Positions 1 through 11,177 of a DNA stretch of 64,000 nucleotides are shown here, in pieces (positions within the stretch are counted from its first letter, which is position 1; each line of letters starts with the position of its first letter). The notes below the pieces were generated by a model that worked only from the letters and a program-made list of their open reading frames with translations, was not told where the DNA came from and ran no database searches. Origin of the DNA: Arthrobacter sp. MA-N2 (GTDB taxonomy: Bacteria; Actinomycetota; Actinomycetes; Actinomycetales; Micrococcaceae). The position numbers were made by a program, and so were the translations under genes. Location: positions 498,290 to 562,289 of the forward strand of contig NZ_KI912156.1 in NCBI RefSeq assembly GCF_000517125.1, read 5' to 3'.

Positions 1-1524
<1,524 letters not shown>

Positions 1525-1587
1525 AGACTTCAAAGCCCCTAGGAATATTCCAGTACTGACATATACCTGAAACGGAAATCATAAACT

Positions 1588-4325
<2,738 letters not shown>

Positions 4326-4329
<4 letters not shown>

Positions 4330-4997
4330 GCAATTCGGACTCATATCCCAAGCCGAGTACGGGTGTCCCTGGAGGATTCCGGCAACCGTCGGCTACTCCG
4401 CGGGTAGACGCACCGGCCCGTCCCCAGCAGCGGCCCGCAGCATCCACCTCGGGTGCAGCGGGAACCGGCGCAGAAAGGGTCCCGGGACAGCGTCCAGCCG
4501 TTCCCGGGCAGCGTCCAGTGGGGGCGCAGCGACCGGCAGGGCAGCGCCCCGCCGCGCCTGGTCAGCGACCCGTTCAAGGCCAGCGACCCGCTCCCGGGAC
4601 TCCAGGGCTTGTGAAGCCGGCGCCGAAGGCAAAGGTTCGCCGTGCCCGCCTGTTGGTCAGCAAGGTCGATCCATGGTCGGTGCTGAAGATGGCGTTCCTG
4701 CTGTCCGTCGCATTGGGCATCGTCACCGTGATTGCCGCGATCGTTCTTTGGACTGTTCTGGACCTTACCGGGATTTTCAACCAAGTGGACAGCCTCTTGG
4801 GCACCCTGGCAGGTTCGGAAAGCGGTGGTTTTGAACTGAAGAAGGTCGCTTCCCTGGGACAGGTCGCTTCCTTTGCCACGATCATTGCCGTGGTGAATGT
4901 TGTCTTGCTGACTGCCCTCTCGATGTTGAGTGCTGTGCTCTATAACATTTCAGCAACACTCGTTGGTGGCATTGGCGTGACCCTCACCGACGACTAG
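4326..4997 (+). CDS. DUF3566 membrane protein downstream of gyrA
   Basis: The 223-residue protein starts with GTG overlapping the gyrA stop. Residues 1-100 are a Pro/Gln/Arg low-complexity segment with repeats of GQRPA/GQRPV. After a basic patch come two hydrophobic helices (about residues 117-140 and 178-205) separated by a short loop, the layout of DUF3566. The same gene follows gyrA in M. tuberculosis (Rv0007). Its function is not established; position and topology suggest an inner-membrane protein with a cytosolic proline-rich arm. A weak hairpin follows the gene. Confidence 0.85.
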
Positions 4998-5022
4998 CCT
5001 AAGTGGCCTGAAATAGGGGGAA

Positions 5023-5041
5023 ACCACTGGAAAACAGTGGT
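5023..5041 (+). terminator. Short hairpin after the gyrA operon
   Basis: ACCACTG (5023-5029), a 5-base loop GAAAA and CAGTGGT (5035-5041) form a 7-bp stem 25 bases after the DUF3566 stop, followed by GAAAATACC. It is a weak intrinsic terminator candidate; there is no clean T-run. Confidence 0.35.
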
Positions 5042-5055
5042 GAAAATACCTCGAT

Positions 5056-5085
5056 TTGAGATCGGGCCGGGATGTGCTGTAAAGT
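5056..5085 (+). promoter_or_regulatory. Probable promoter of tRNA-Ile
   Basis: TTGAGA (5056-5061) and TAAAGT (5080-5085) are separated by 18 bases and end 25 bases before the tRNA. The -10 is preceded by TG. This is a good match to the housekeeping sigma factor pattern; it is inferred from sequence only. Confidence 0.55.
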
Positions 5086-5110
5086 CATGTCTCGGCCCGA
5101 AGAGGTATCG

Positions 5111-5184
5111 GGGCGTATAGCTCAGGCGGTTAGAGCGCTTCGCTGATAACGAAGAGGTCCCAGGTTCAAGTCCTGGTACGCCCA
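5111..5184 (+). tRNA. tRNA-Ile (GAT)
   Basis: A 74-base cloverleaf. Acceptor arms GGGCGTA (5111-5117) and TACGCCC (5177-5183) pair fully, discriminator A5184. The anticodon stem is CTTCG/CGAAG with loop CTGATAA and anticodon GAT at 5145-5147; the T arm carries GGTTCAAGTCC. CCA is not encoded. It lies where ileT sits in other Actinobacteria, between gyrA and tRNA-Ala. Confidence 0.97.
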
Positions 5185-5241
5185 CGGAACCTGCGCAGGT
5201 TTCGCAAGGGGTTCAGGAAACTGGACCGGAACGGGGTGCAT

Positions 5242-5358
5242 GTGAAGAAGTTGCTCATAGTTGCAGCGGCGATCGCAGGCATCGTTCTCTACAAAAAAGC
5301 GCAGGAATCCGAAGCCCGGAAAGCAGTGTGGAGCAAGGCAACCGACACGGTTGACTAG
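5242..5358 (+). CDS. DLW-39 family micropeptide gene
   Basis: A 38-codon frame starts at GTG 5242 and stops TAG at 5356. The product begins MKKLLIVAAAIAGIVLYKKA and ends RKAVWSKATDTVD: one N-terminal hydrophobic helix followed by a charged tail with a Trp. An ATG at 5240 in another frame stops at once, so GTG is the only sensible start. From memory, Actinobacteria carry a roughly 39-residue family named DLW-39 between these two tRNA genes, with a D-L-W motif near the end; here V-W replaces L-W. Size, topology and location fit. Function unknown; probably a membrane-anchored micropeptide. Confidence 0.7.
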   Translation: MKKLLIVAAAIAGIVLYKKAQESEARKAVWSKATDTVD

Positions 5359-5404
5359 CCCAGCGCCCAGCCTGGAGATGGTAATACCATCAAAGGACTT
5401 GGGG

Positions 5405-5410
5405 TAGTAT
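5405..5410 (+). promoter_or_regulatory. Candidate -10 box of tRNA-Ala
   Basis: TAGTAT lies 19 bases before tRNA-Ala. The -35 region (around 5382) is poor, so only the -10 is proposed. Read-through from the tRNA-Ile promoter is an alternative. Confidence 0.35.
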
Positions 5411-5428
5411 GGACGGGTTGCTTCTTAT

Positions 5429-5504
5429 GGGGGCATGGCGCAATTGGTAGCGCACCTGCTTTGCAAGCAGGGGGTTCGGGGTTCGAGTCCCCGTGCCTCC
5501 ACCA
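5429..5504 (+). tRNA. tRNA-Ala (TGC), CCA encoded
   Basis: A 76-base cloverleaf with acceptor GGGGGCA (5429-5435) pairing with TGCCTCC (5494-5500), one G-T pair, discriminator A5501 and an encoded CCA at 5502-5504. The anticodon stem is CCTGC/GCAGG, loop TTTGCAA, anticodon TGC at 5462-5464. It is followed directly by a strong terminator. Unlike the other two tRNAs in the window, it carries the 3' CCA. Confidence 0.97.
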
Positions 5505-5509
5505 TAAGA

Positions 5510-5547
5510 AAGAGTCCCGGTCAGAAATGACCGGGACTCTTCGCTTT
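5510..5547 (+). terminator. Terminator after tRNA-Ala
   Basis: A perfect 14-bp stem (5510-5523 with 5528-5541) closed by a GAAA tetraloop is followed by CGCTTT. It begins six bases after the tRNA CCA and should end the tRNA transcript. Confidence 0.85.
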
Positions 5548-5570
5548 AACCGTCGCACTAAGGTTGAAAT

Positions 5571-6488
5571 GTGAACTTCATTGTTGCTGCTTTGGGCGTG
5601 CTCGGCGTCGCATCATCCGGACCTCTCATCGCAGGAACACTCGGCGCCACCTCCGTCACGGCCCTGGCCATCGCCTTCTGGCGCAACGCCATCGCCGCCG
5701 TCGTCATGGCTTCGCCGGTCCTGATCCGCGAACCCCGCCAGTTCCGTAAGATCACCCGCAGCGAATTCATGTGGTCCTCCGTCGCGGCAGTGGCGCTGGC
5801 CTTCCACTTCGCGTGTTTCATCACGGCGCTACAGTTGACGTCAGTTGCTGCCGCTACAGCCTTGGTCTGCCTGCAGTCGGCGTGGATCGCCGTCTTCCAG
5901 CTCTTTCGGGGGACTCGGCACCGTTGGCCGGTCCTGGTGGGACTTGGCATCGCGTTGGGCGGGGTTGCGGCCATCACGGGCTTCGATATGGGATCTTCTC
6001 CAAAAGCTTTCCTCGGTGACGTCCTGGCCCTCGCCGGGGGCGCGTTGGCCGGCCTGTACACCTTGGCCGGGGGGAAGGCCCGCCAGAGCATGCGCACTGG
6101 AACGTACACAACGCTTTGCTACGGGATCTGTGCTGCCATTGTCGCTGTCCTTGCCTTCGCGGGCGGTCAGCCCCTTGTAGGGTTCGACGTCGGCGGCTGG
6201 GTGGGGATCGTGGCCATCACCGTGTGTGCACAACTGGTGGGCCACACGGCCTTCAACCATCTCTTGGCCACTATGAGCCCGCTGTTGGTCTCGATGATCA
6301 TCCTGCTGGAGATCCCGGGGGCAGCACTTCTAGCGGCGATTTTCCTGCATGAGAAGCTGCCTGCGGGGACGTACGCGGGGCTCGCCTTGATCCTGGCCGG
6401 GCTGGCCGTCGTCGTTGCCGGTCAACGGCGCGGTAAAGGAGAAGCGGTTCAAGGCGACGGCCAGATCGCCGAACTCGGGACCGACTGA
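5571..6488 (+). CDS. EamA/DMT-family transporter
   Basis: A 305-residue, very hydrophobic protein with about ten membrane helices arranged as two EamA repeats (roughly residues 1-135 and 150-285). Typical features are the intra-membrane RNAIAAVVM segment after the second helix and the repeat-2 end LLEIPGAALLAAIFLHEKLPAG. The family exports amino acids, metabolites or toxins; the substrate cannot be read from sequence. The GTG start is preceded by AAGG at 5559. It sits just after the tRNA-Ala terminator and converges with the glycosyltransferase gene. Confidence 0.85.
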   Translation: MNFIVAALGVLGVASSGPLIAGTLGATSVTALAIAFWRNAIAAVVMASPVLIREPRQFRKITRSEFMWSSVAAVALAFHFACFITALQLTSVAAATALVCLQSAWIAVFQLFRGTRHRWPVLVGLGIALGGVAAITGFDMGSSPKAFLGDVLALAGGALAGLYTLAGGKARQSMRTGTYTTLCYGICAAIVAVLAFAGGQPLVGFDVGGWVGIVAITVCAQLVGHTAFNHLLATMSPLLVSMIILLEIPGAALLAAIFLHEKLPAGTYAGLALILAGLAVVVAGQRRGKGEAVQGDGQIAELGTD

Positions 6489-6510
6489 GCTATCGCCGCG
6501 TGAAGTCGTA

Positions 6511-6538
6511 CGGCGGCCGACGATGCTATAGGCCGCCG
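6511..6538. terminator. GC hairpin between convergent genes
   Basis: CGGCGGCC (6511-6518) and GGCCGCCG (6531-6538) form an 8-bp stem around a 12-base loop that contains the glycosyltransferase stop codon. It could end transcription from either side; it has no T-run. Confidence 0.4.
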
Positions 6539-7413
6539 CGGCGGCCCTGGGGTGCGTTGGCTGCGTGTATGGCGCGGAGCAGCTTGGCCGGGAAATAGAC
6601 CGAGAAGAACACCACCATGGGAGCCTTCAGTGCCATTTTCTTCACGTTGTGGGCTTTGTAGGTTCGGTCGAAGCGGGTCACGTAGTAGCGATAGTCTCGC
6701 GGTGAATCCTCGAGCCTGCGGGCCGACATCCCGGAGACCATCTGCGGCCAGTACTGCACCCTGAGATCGTGGTCTGCCAGGTGCAGGGACAGATCGATGT
6801 CCTCGTGCATTTCGTCCTTCTCATCCAGACAGGTCTCGTCACGGATGGTTTCCCAGGCTGAACGGCGAAGCGCCATGTTCGAACCAAAAAGGAAGTGGTA
6901 CTGGTGCTTCGCAAGCCGAAGCATGAGTTGGCGCATCTTGTCGTCGGCTTTGAGCCCGAACCGACGCATGGGCATGTCGTAGTAGACCACAGGACCCGTG
7001 GCCGCTTGCACGGAGGGATCGGCGAAGGACTTCTGGACCTGCTCGACCCAGTCGGGTTCCAGGACGGAATCGGCGTCGATTCTTCCCAGGACATCCGATG
7101 TCGCGCTATTGAGGCCGAAGTTGCGGGTGGGAATGAGTCCCTGGGTCTTGTCCTGGCTTAGCAGGATGATGGGGCTCTCCGGGTATTCCTGCTGCATTTG
7201 CCGGACGATTTCCGCAGTGCGGTCCTTGGACATGTTGTCCACGACGATGATCTCGTCGGCAGGTACGGACTGGTAAACGGCAGCGATCAGGCATTGCCGG
7301 ATGACGCCTTCCTCGTTGTAAGCCGGGATGACGATAGAAACGCTCGGCTTTACGGGTACGGCGGCTGCGTTAGTGACTGCATCTACGAAAGATCTATCGG
7401 CTTGCATCCCCAT
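6526..7413 (-). CDS. Family 2 glycosyltransferase
   Basis: A GT-A fold transferase of about 295 residues. The N-terminal SIVIPAYNEEG starts the nucleotide-sugar site, IIVVDNMSKDRT follows, GRIDADSVLEPDW supplies the metal-binding acidic motif, and DEMHEDIDLSLHL carries the ED motif expected of the base. A C-terminal hydrophobic stretch (APMVVFFSVYFPAKLL) may anchor it to the membrane. The acceptor is unknown; cell-wall or exopolysaccharide synthesis is likely for this class. The frame extends upstream to a TTG at 7506, but ATGs at 7413 and 7407 are more credible; neither has a strong ribosome site. Confidence 0.82.
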   Translation of the reverse strand: MGMQADRSFVDAVTNAAAVPVKPSVSIVIPAYNEEGVIRQCLIAAVYQSVPADEIIVVDNMSKDRTAEIVRQMQQEYPESPIILLSQDKTQGLIPTRNFGLNSATSDVLGRIDADSVLEPDWVEQVQKSFADPSVQAATGPVVYYDMPMRRFGLKADDKMRQLMLRLAKHQYHFLFGSNMALRRSAWETIRDETCLDEKDEMHEDIDLSLHLADHDLRVQYWPQMVSGMSARRLEDSPRDYRYYVTRFDRTYKAHNVKKMALKAPMVVFFSVYFPAKLLRAIHAANAPQGRRGGL

Positions 7414-7523
7414 CAATCTAACATCAGGGCGGTGTTTCTCGAGGAAGGCTCCGGTGACAAATGGCCAAACAATTGAAGGGACCCCGGCGAACCGGAATCC
7501 CTTCAATGCGGAGCGAACGCGAC

Positions 7524-8543
7524 TTATGAAGCCTCGTGCTTGCCGGCTTCGTCCGTGGCAGCCTCGTCCTTGCCGGCCTCGTGCTTGCCGGCTTCGTCCT
7601 TGTGGAGGCTTGCGGCGATGTTCTTTACCGCTGTCTTGGCATCGGTCGCGACCTTAGCGGCGGCGTCCTTGGCTTCCTCGACGACGTGTGCAGCTTTTTC
7701 GGCTGCGGCCTCGGCGGTGTCAGCTACCTTGACCGCCACGCCGTCAACCGTGTCCGCGACCTTGGCGGCGGCTTCGTTGGCCTTGTCAGCCACTTTCTCG
7801 GTCGCCACGGCTGCCGGAGACGATGAGTGAGTCACCGGGACCGGGGTCTTCCACGGGTCCTCCACCGGGCGGCTGGCCCTCCACGCAGCGACTCCGGCTG
7901 CGACGGCTGCAGTCACAACGGTGAAGATCAGAAGCCCGCGCTTCTTGGGCTTTTTACTCTTGGCGAGTTCCTTCGAGACTGTTTTCGTTGCTTCCCCGGC
8001 CGCAGCCTTGACTTCCCCGGCCGCGGCCTTCAGCTGTGCCGCGGTGGCCTGTGCCTGCTCCTGCAGGTTGTGCACCACTCCCGAGTCCACCAGCTTCTGG
8101 GCGACGGCATCCACCTGCGCGGGTGCGTTCTCAAGCGCCTGATGGACAACTCCCGAGGCTTGTCCGAGTTGCTCGGAGAGCTTGGGAAGATATTCCTCAA
8201 CAACCTTGTCCCTGGCGTGGCCGAGCGCTGGCGTGGCCTTGTTAAGGGCATCCTGGATCCTGGGCGAGGCGTCCTCAACGGCGTCGTGGATCTTGGGCGC
8301 GAGGTTCGCCAGGCCTTCCTGGAGCCGCGGCGTGACGGTGGCAACGCCGTCGGCGAGGTTGTGCGCAGCCGACTTCAGGCCTTCCTGGAGCTTCGGTGAA
8401 GCGGTGTCGATACCGTGCTGGATACGGGGAACCGCCCAGTTCACGGCTGCTTCGACTCGCGGCGTCGCCCAGTCCTTGGCATTCTCCACACCGTTGACGA
8501 CGGTGTGTTCAAGTTCGCGGGCAATCCGGTCTGATTTCTTCAC
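7524..8543 (-). CDS. Amphipathic-repeat membrane protein, unknown function
   Basis: A 339-residue protein with a GTG start behind a good ribosome site (GGGAGG). Residues 20-130 are repeated 11/22-residue amphipathic units of the form SPKLQEGL, TPRLQEGL, APKIHDAV and SPRIQDAL, resembling apolipoprotein or LEA-type helices. An Ala/Lys coiled region follows, then KKPKK and one membrane helix (about 205-225), then a conserved-looking RPVEDPW. The C-terminal half is Ala/Lys/Glu-rich helix ending in tandem KHEAGKDEAATDEAGKHEA. It looks like a single-pass protein with surface-active helices on both sides. It is divergent from ppiA. No assigned function recognised. Confidence 0.75.
   Translation of the reverse strand: MKKSDRIARELEHTVVNGVENAKDWATPRVEAAVNWAVPRIQHGIDTASPKLQEGLKSAAHNLADGVATVTPRLQEGLANLAPKIHDAVEDASPRIQDALNKATPALGHARDKVVEEYLPKLSEQLGQASGVVHQALENAPAQVDAVAQKLVDSGVVHNLQEQAQATAAQLKAAAGEVKAAAGEATKTVSKELAKSKKPKKRGLLIFTVVTAAVAAGVAAWRASRPVEDPWKTPVPVTHSSSPAAVATEKVADKANEAAAKVADTVDGVAVKVADTAEAAAEKAAHVVEEAKDAAAKVATDAKTAVKNIAASLHKDEAGKHEAGKDEAATDEAGKHEAS
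7531..7599. repeat. In-frame tandem repeat encoding the EAGKxEA tail
   Basis: A 24-base unit at 7531-7554 recurs exactly at 7576-7599, with a partial 15-base copy between (7561-7575). Unit length is a multiple of three, so copy changes would lengthen or shorten the EAGK/HEA tail without a frameshift. Confidence 0.7.
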
Positions 8544-8695
8544 AACTACCTCCCGATAACATGCTCGTTTGTTGTTAGCCTACGTCGCTTGAGGAGCACC
8601 GGCTATTCATCCGGCGGATTGATGGAAGATTTCACCGAGCGCGGAACCGCCTTCCTGGCGGGCTCGGCGTTGACCCTGCATGAAAGAATGGCGCT

Positions 8696-9238
8696 ATGAC
8701 CATCGCAACCGCAAAAGCAACTTTCCACACGAGCCTCGGCGATATCGTGGTTGACCTCTTCGGCAACCATGCGCCCAAGACAGTCGCCAACTTCGTTGGC
8801 CTGGCCACCGGCGAAAAGTCCTGGACGCACCCGGAGACCGGCGAAGACAAGACCGGTACCCCGTTGTACGACGGCACCATTTTCCACCGCATCATCAAAG
8901 ACTTCATGATCCAGGGCGGCGATCCCCTCGGCCGTGGCATCGGCGGTCCGGGCTACAAGTTCGACGACGAGATCCATCCGGAACTGAACTTCAACGCACC
9001 CTACAAACTGGCCATGGCGAACGCCGGCGTCCAGATGGGCAAGGGCACCAACGGTTCCCAGTTCTTCATCACCACGGTCAACACTGACTGGCTCTACGGC
9101 AAGCACTCCATCTTCGGTGAGGTTGCCGACGAAGAGTCCAAGAAGGTTGTCGACGCCATCGAGGCTGTCCGCACCGGAATGGGCGACCGCCCTGTCGAAG
9201 ACGTGGTCATCAACAGCATTGACATCGTCCAGCTCTGA
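8696..9238 (+). CDS. ppiA: Cyclophilin-type peptidyl-prolyl isomerase
   Basis: A 180-residue single-domain cyclophilin catalysing proline cis-trans isomerisation in the cytoplasm; no signal peptide. Active-site segments seen are FHRIIKDFMIQGGD (catalytic Arg, Phe, Gln) and GSQFFITT. The position of the cyclosporin-binding Trp of human CypA is His (GKHSIFGEV), as in many bacterial cyclophilins. Length is normal. ppiA occupies this place in M. tuberculosis (Rv0009). It reads divergently from the repeat-protein gene and is 21 bases upstream of the rhomboid gene, likely one transcript. Confidence 0.93.
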   Translation: MTIATAKATFHTSLGDIVVDLFGNHAPKTVANFVGLATGEKSWTHPETGEDKTGTPLYDGTIFHRIIKDFMIQGGDPLGRGIGGPGYKFDDEIHPELNFNAPYKLAMANAGVQMGKGTNGSQFFITTVNTDWLYGKHSIFGEVADEESKKVVDAIEAVRTGMGDRPVEDVVINSIDIVQL

Positions 9239-9259
9239 TCCCCGGAGTCTAAGCAGCAT

Positions 9260-10129
9260 ATGAGTTATGGAATCCCGGCGGCAGAGCCGTCCGCAGGCAT
9301 TCCGGTGTGCCCCAGGCACCCGGACAGGCCCTCCTATGTGCGGTGCCAGCGTTGCGGGCGTCCTGCATGCCCCGAATGCCAGCGGGCGGCCGCCGTCGGG
9401 TTCCAGTGCATTGATTGCGTCAATGAAATGAAGCGTTCGACGCCGGCCGTGCGTTCCGCTTATGGCGGCGCCATTGCGACTGGCCGTCCGCTGGCGACGT
9501 ACGTGCTTATCGGACTGTGCGTCCTGGTGTACATCCTGCAGTGGCTGATCCCCGGCGATGTCGTGGAGAATCAACTCGCCTTCGCATCCGTTTACGCCAC
9601 CCCGCAGTTTGGGGCATTCGAACCTTGGCGGATGCTGACGTCCGCTTTTGTCCACTCCCAAGGTTTTGTCCTGCACATCGGGCTCAACATGTACATGCTC
9701 TGGATCTTCGGCCAGGTGCTTGAGCCCGTGCTGGGACGTATCCGCTTCCTGGCTGTTTATCTGCTGTCAGCGATCGGCGGCTCCGTCGGCTTCCTGCTGC
9801 TGACGCCTATCCTGCCTCCCACCGGTGTGGAAGGTGCATCCGGTGCGATCTTCGGTCTCTTTGGTGCATTGCTGGTGGTCCAGAGCCGGCGTGGCGGAGA
9901 CACCCGGCAACTGTGGATCCTTATTGCCATCAACGGTGTCATCGGCTTCGTTGTGCCTGGAATCGCTTGGCAGGCCCACCTTGGTGGCCTGATTACGGGT
10001 GGCTTGTGTGCCGTCGTGATTGCCTTTGCCCCGCGCGGACCGCGCCGGGCATTGCTGCAGGCTGGCGGGATGGCTCTTGTGGCCGCGATTCTGGTACTGG
10101 CTACCATCTTCCGGGTCACGGTAGGCTAA
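9260..10129 (+). CDS. Rhomboid-family intramembrane protease with N-terminal zinc motif
   Basis: A 289-residue protein. Residues 14-55 hold paired Cys/His motifs (CPRHPD, CQRCGRPACPEC, CIDCV) forming a small zinc-binding domain. The rhomboid domain has six or seven helices: HIGLNMYMLWIFG in helix 2, the catalytic serine in GASGAIFGLFG and the catalytic histidine in WQAHLGGLITG. It should cleave membrane-anchored substrates within the bilayer; substrates are unknown. This zinc-plus-rhomboid layout is common in Actinobacteria. ATG 9260 directly follows ppiA. Confidence 0.9.
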   Translation: MSYGIPAAEPSAGIPVCPRHPDRPSYVRCQRCGRPACPECQRAAAVGFQCIDCVNEMKRSTPAVRSAYGGAIATGRPLATYVLIGLCVLVYILQWLIPGDVVENQLAFASVYATPQFGAFEPWRMLTSAFVHSQGFVLHIGLNMYMLWIFGQVLEPVLGRIRFLAVYLLSAIGGSVGFLLLTPILPPTGVEGASGAIFGLFGALLVVQSRRGGDTRQLWILIAINGVIGFVVPGIAWQAHLGGLITGGLCAVVIAFAPRGPRRALLQAGGMALVAAILVLATIFRVTVG

Positions 10130-10395
10130 ACGCTTCCCACCGCGTTTTACTCCAGGCGCATTTTATCCCCGGAGTGCCTCCAAGCGATCCATTGACTCCG
10201 TGATGCCCTCGGCCCTGCGGCTGGCTCGTGCCGCGTCTCAGGCTGTGTAGCGGTCGCTGCGGCGGGTCCGTGCGTCGTAGGACTCTAGACGCATTTCCAG
10301 GGGACGCGGACCCAACAGTAGCGTCGCCCAACGCCAGCCCCGCAAGCATCTGCGATCAACAAGATCGGCGAGGGCCCTGAAGGCCCCGGTGAAGG

Positions 10396-10746
10396 TTTTC
10401 CACAGGATTTATCCACAATGTGCGTAACTTACAAGCATGTAGTTCCGTCGTGGATGGGTTGCAGATGGCGAGATGGCGGGGATTGTTGGTTCTCCTGTGG
10501 ATGGGTGTCCACAACTGTGGATAACTGCCGCCGATTCGCCTGTGGTTATGTGGATAAGAAGCGCCATTTTGGGAGATGTGTGGACAACCTCACCGTCGCG
10601 TGCGGCGAGAGCAGAATATCAACAGGGTTATCAACAACGTTAATAACTCACACCGTTGTAGTTCGACCGCCCTTGCACGGTCCTGGAGCCCGCCCTTTCG
10701 GGAGTTTTCCACTTTGTAGCCACAGCTTTTCCCCAACTGTGGATAA
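10396..10746. other. DnaA-box cluster
   Basis: Five exact matches to TTRTCCACA: 10409-10417 (plus strand), then 10516-10524, 10549-10557, 10579-10587 and 10738-10746 (all minus strand). Near matches lie at 10396-10404 (TTTTCCACA), 10505-10513 (GTGTCCACA) and 10628-10636 (TTATCAACA). Three boxes are spaced 33 and 30 bases apart, about three helical turns, so they face the same side. The chance of five exact 9-mers in 350 bases of GC-rich DNA is very small. It is not the dnaA-dnaN origin, which should lie left of gyrB; it may titrate DnaA or be an accessory origin element. Confidence 0.75.
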
Positions 10747-11026
10747 CTTGTGGGTACCTGCCTGTTGTTAAGTGTGTAACTTCCGTGGGATAGATTCTCG
10801 CCCGGGTCGACAATTTTCTTCGCAGAGTGGAAACGCCTGACTTAGGGGCTGGTCTCGAGCCTGATCGAGTCTGATATCCCCGCGCGTTCCCAATGACAGG
10901 TCCATCCCTCATCGTCACCGCCGTGCCCGTGGCGGCCCGGCGATTTCGCGAGCACTGCACGTGAATCTCGTCGAAGTCTTGACCGGAAGGGACAACAGGG
11001 CTCAAAGTTGGGTTTAGCAATCTCAG

Positions 11027-11038
11027 GTTATCGATAAC
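11027..11038. promoter_or_regulatory. Palindrome GTTATCGATAAC, possible LacI-type operator
   Basis: A perfect 12-bp palindrome with a central CG, the form typical of LacI-family operators, lies 139 bases before the secreted lectin gene. No LacI gene is adjacent. Confidence 0.35.
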
Positions 11039-11177
11039 ATTTCGGAGCTGTGCGGGATTGCCAGCCGGTTTGCCTGTATCCGGGGGTATACGGGACGCGC
11101 TGTAAACGGGCTGCAAATCAAGGGCGATTCCTGGGTCACCACTGGGATATTTCCCCGAAACGAGTTAGGAAATTGGA

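Larger units (their letters stand above)
10130..11177. other. 1 kb non-coding interval with DnaA-box cluster
   Basis: No credible gene is seen between the rhomboid gene and the secreted lectin gene. Frames present here lack ribosome sites and database-like composition. The interval holds the DnaA-box cluster at 10396-10746 and a 12-bp palindrome at 11027. The first 250 bases show no recognisable element. Confidence 0.7.

Noticed and set aside
10418..10771. Open frame of 117 codons inside the DnaA-box cluster
   Set aside because: It has no ribosome site, is rich in Cys/Trp/Val from repeated TGTGGA words, and overlaps non-coding DnaA boxes.
10130..11177. Possibility that this gap is the main replication origin
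   Set aside because: Actinobacterial oriC lies between dnaA and dnaN, which should be left of gyrB. No AT-rich unwinding region was seen here.
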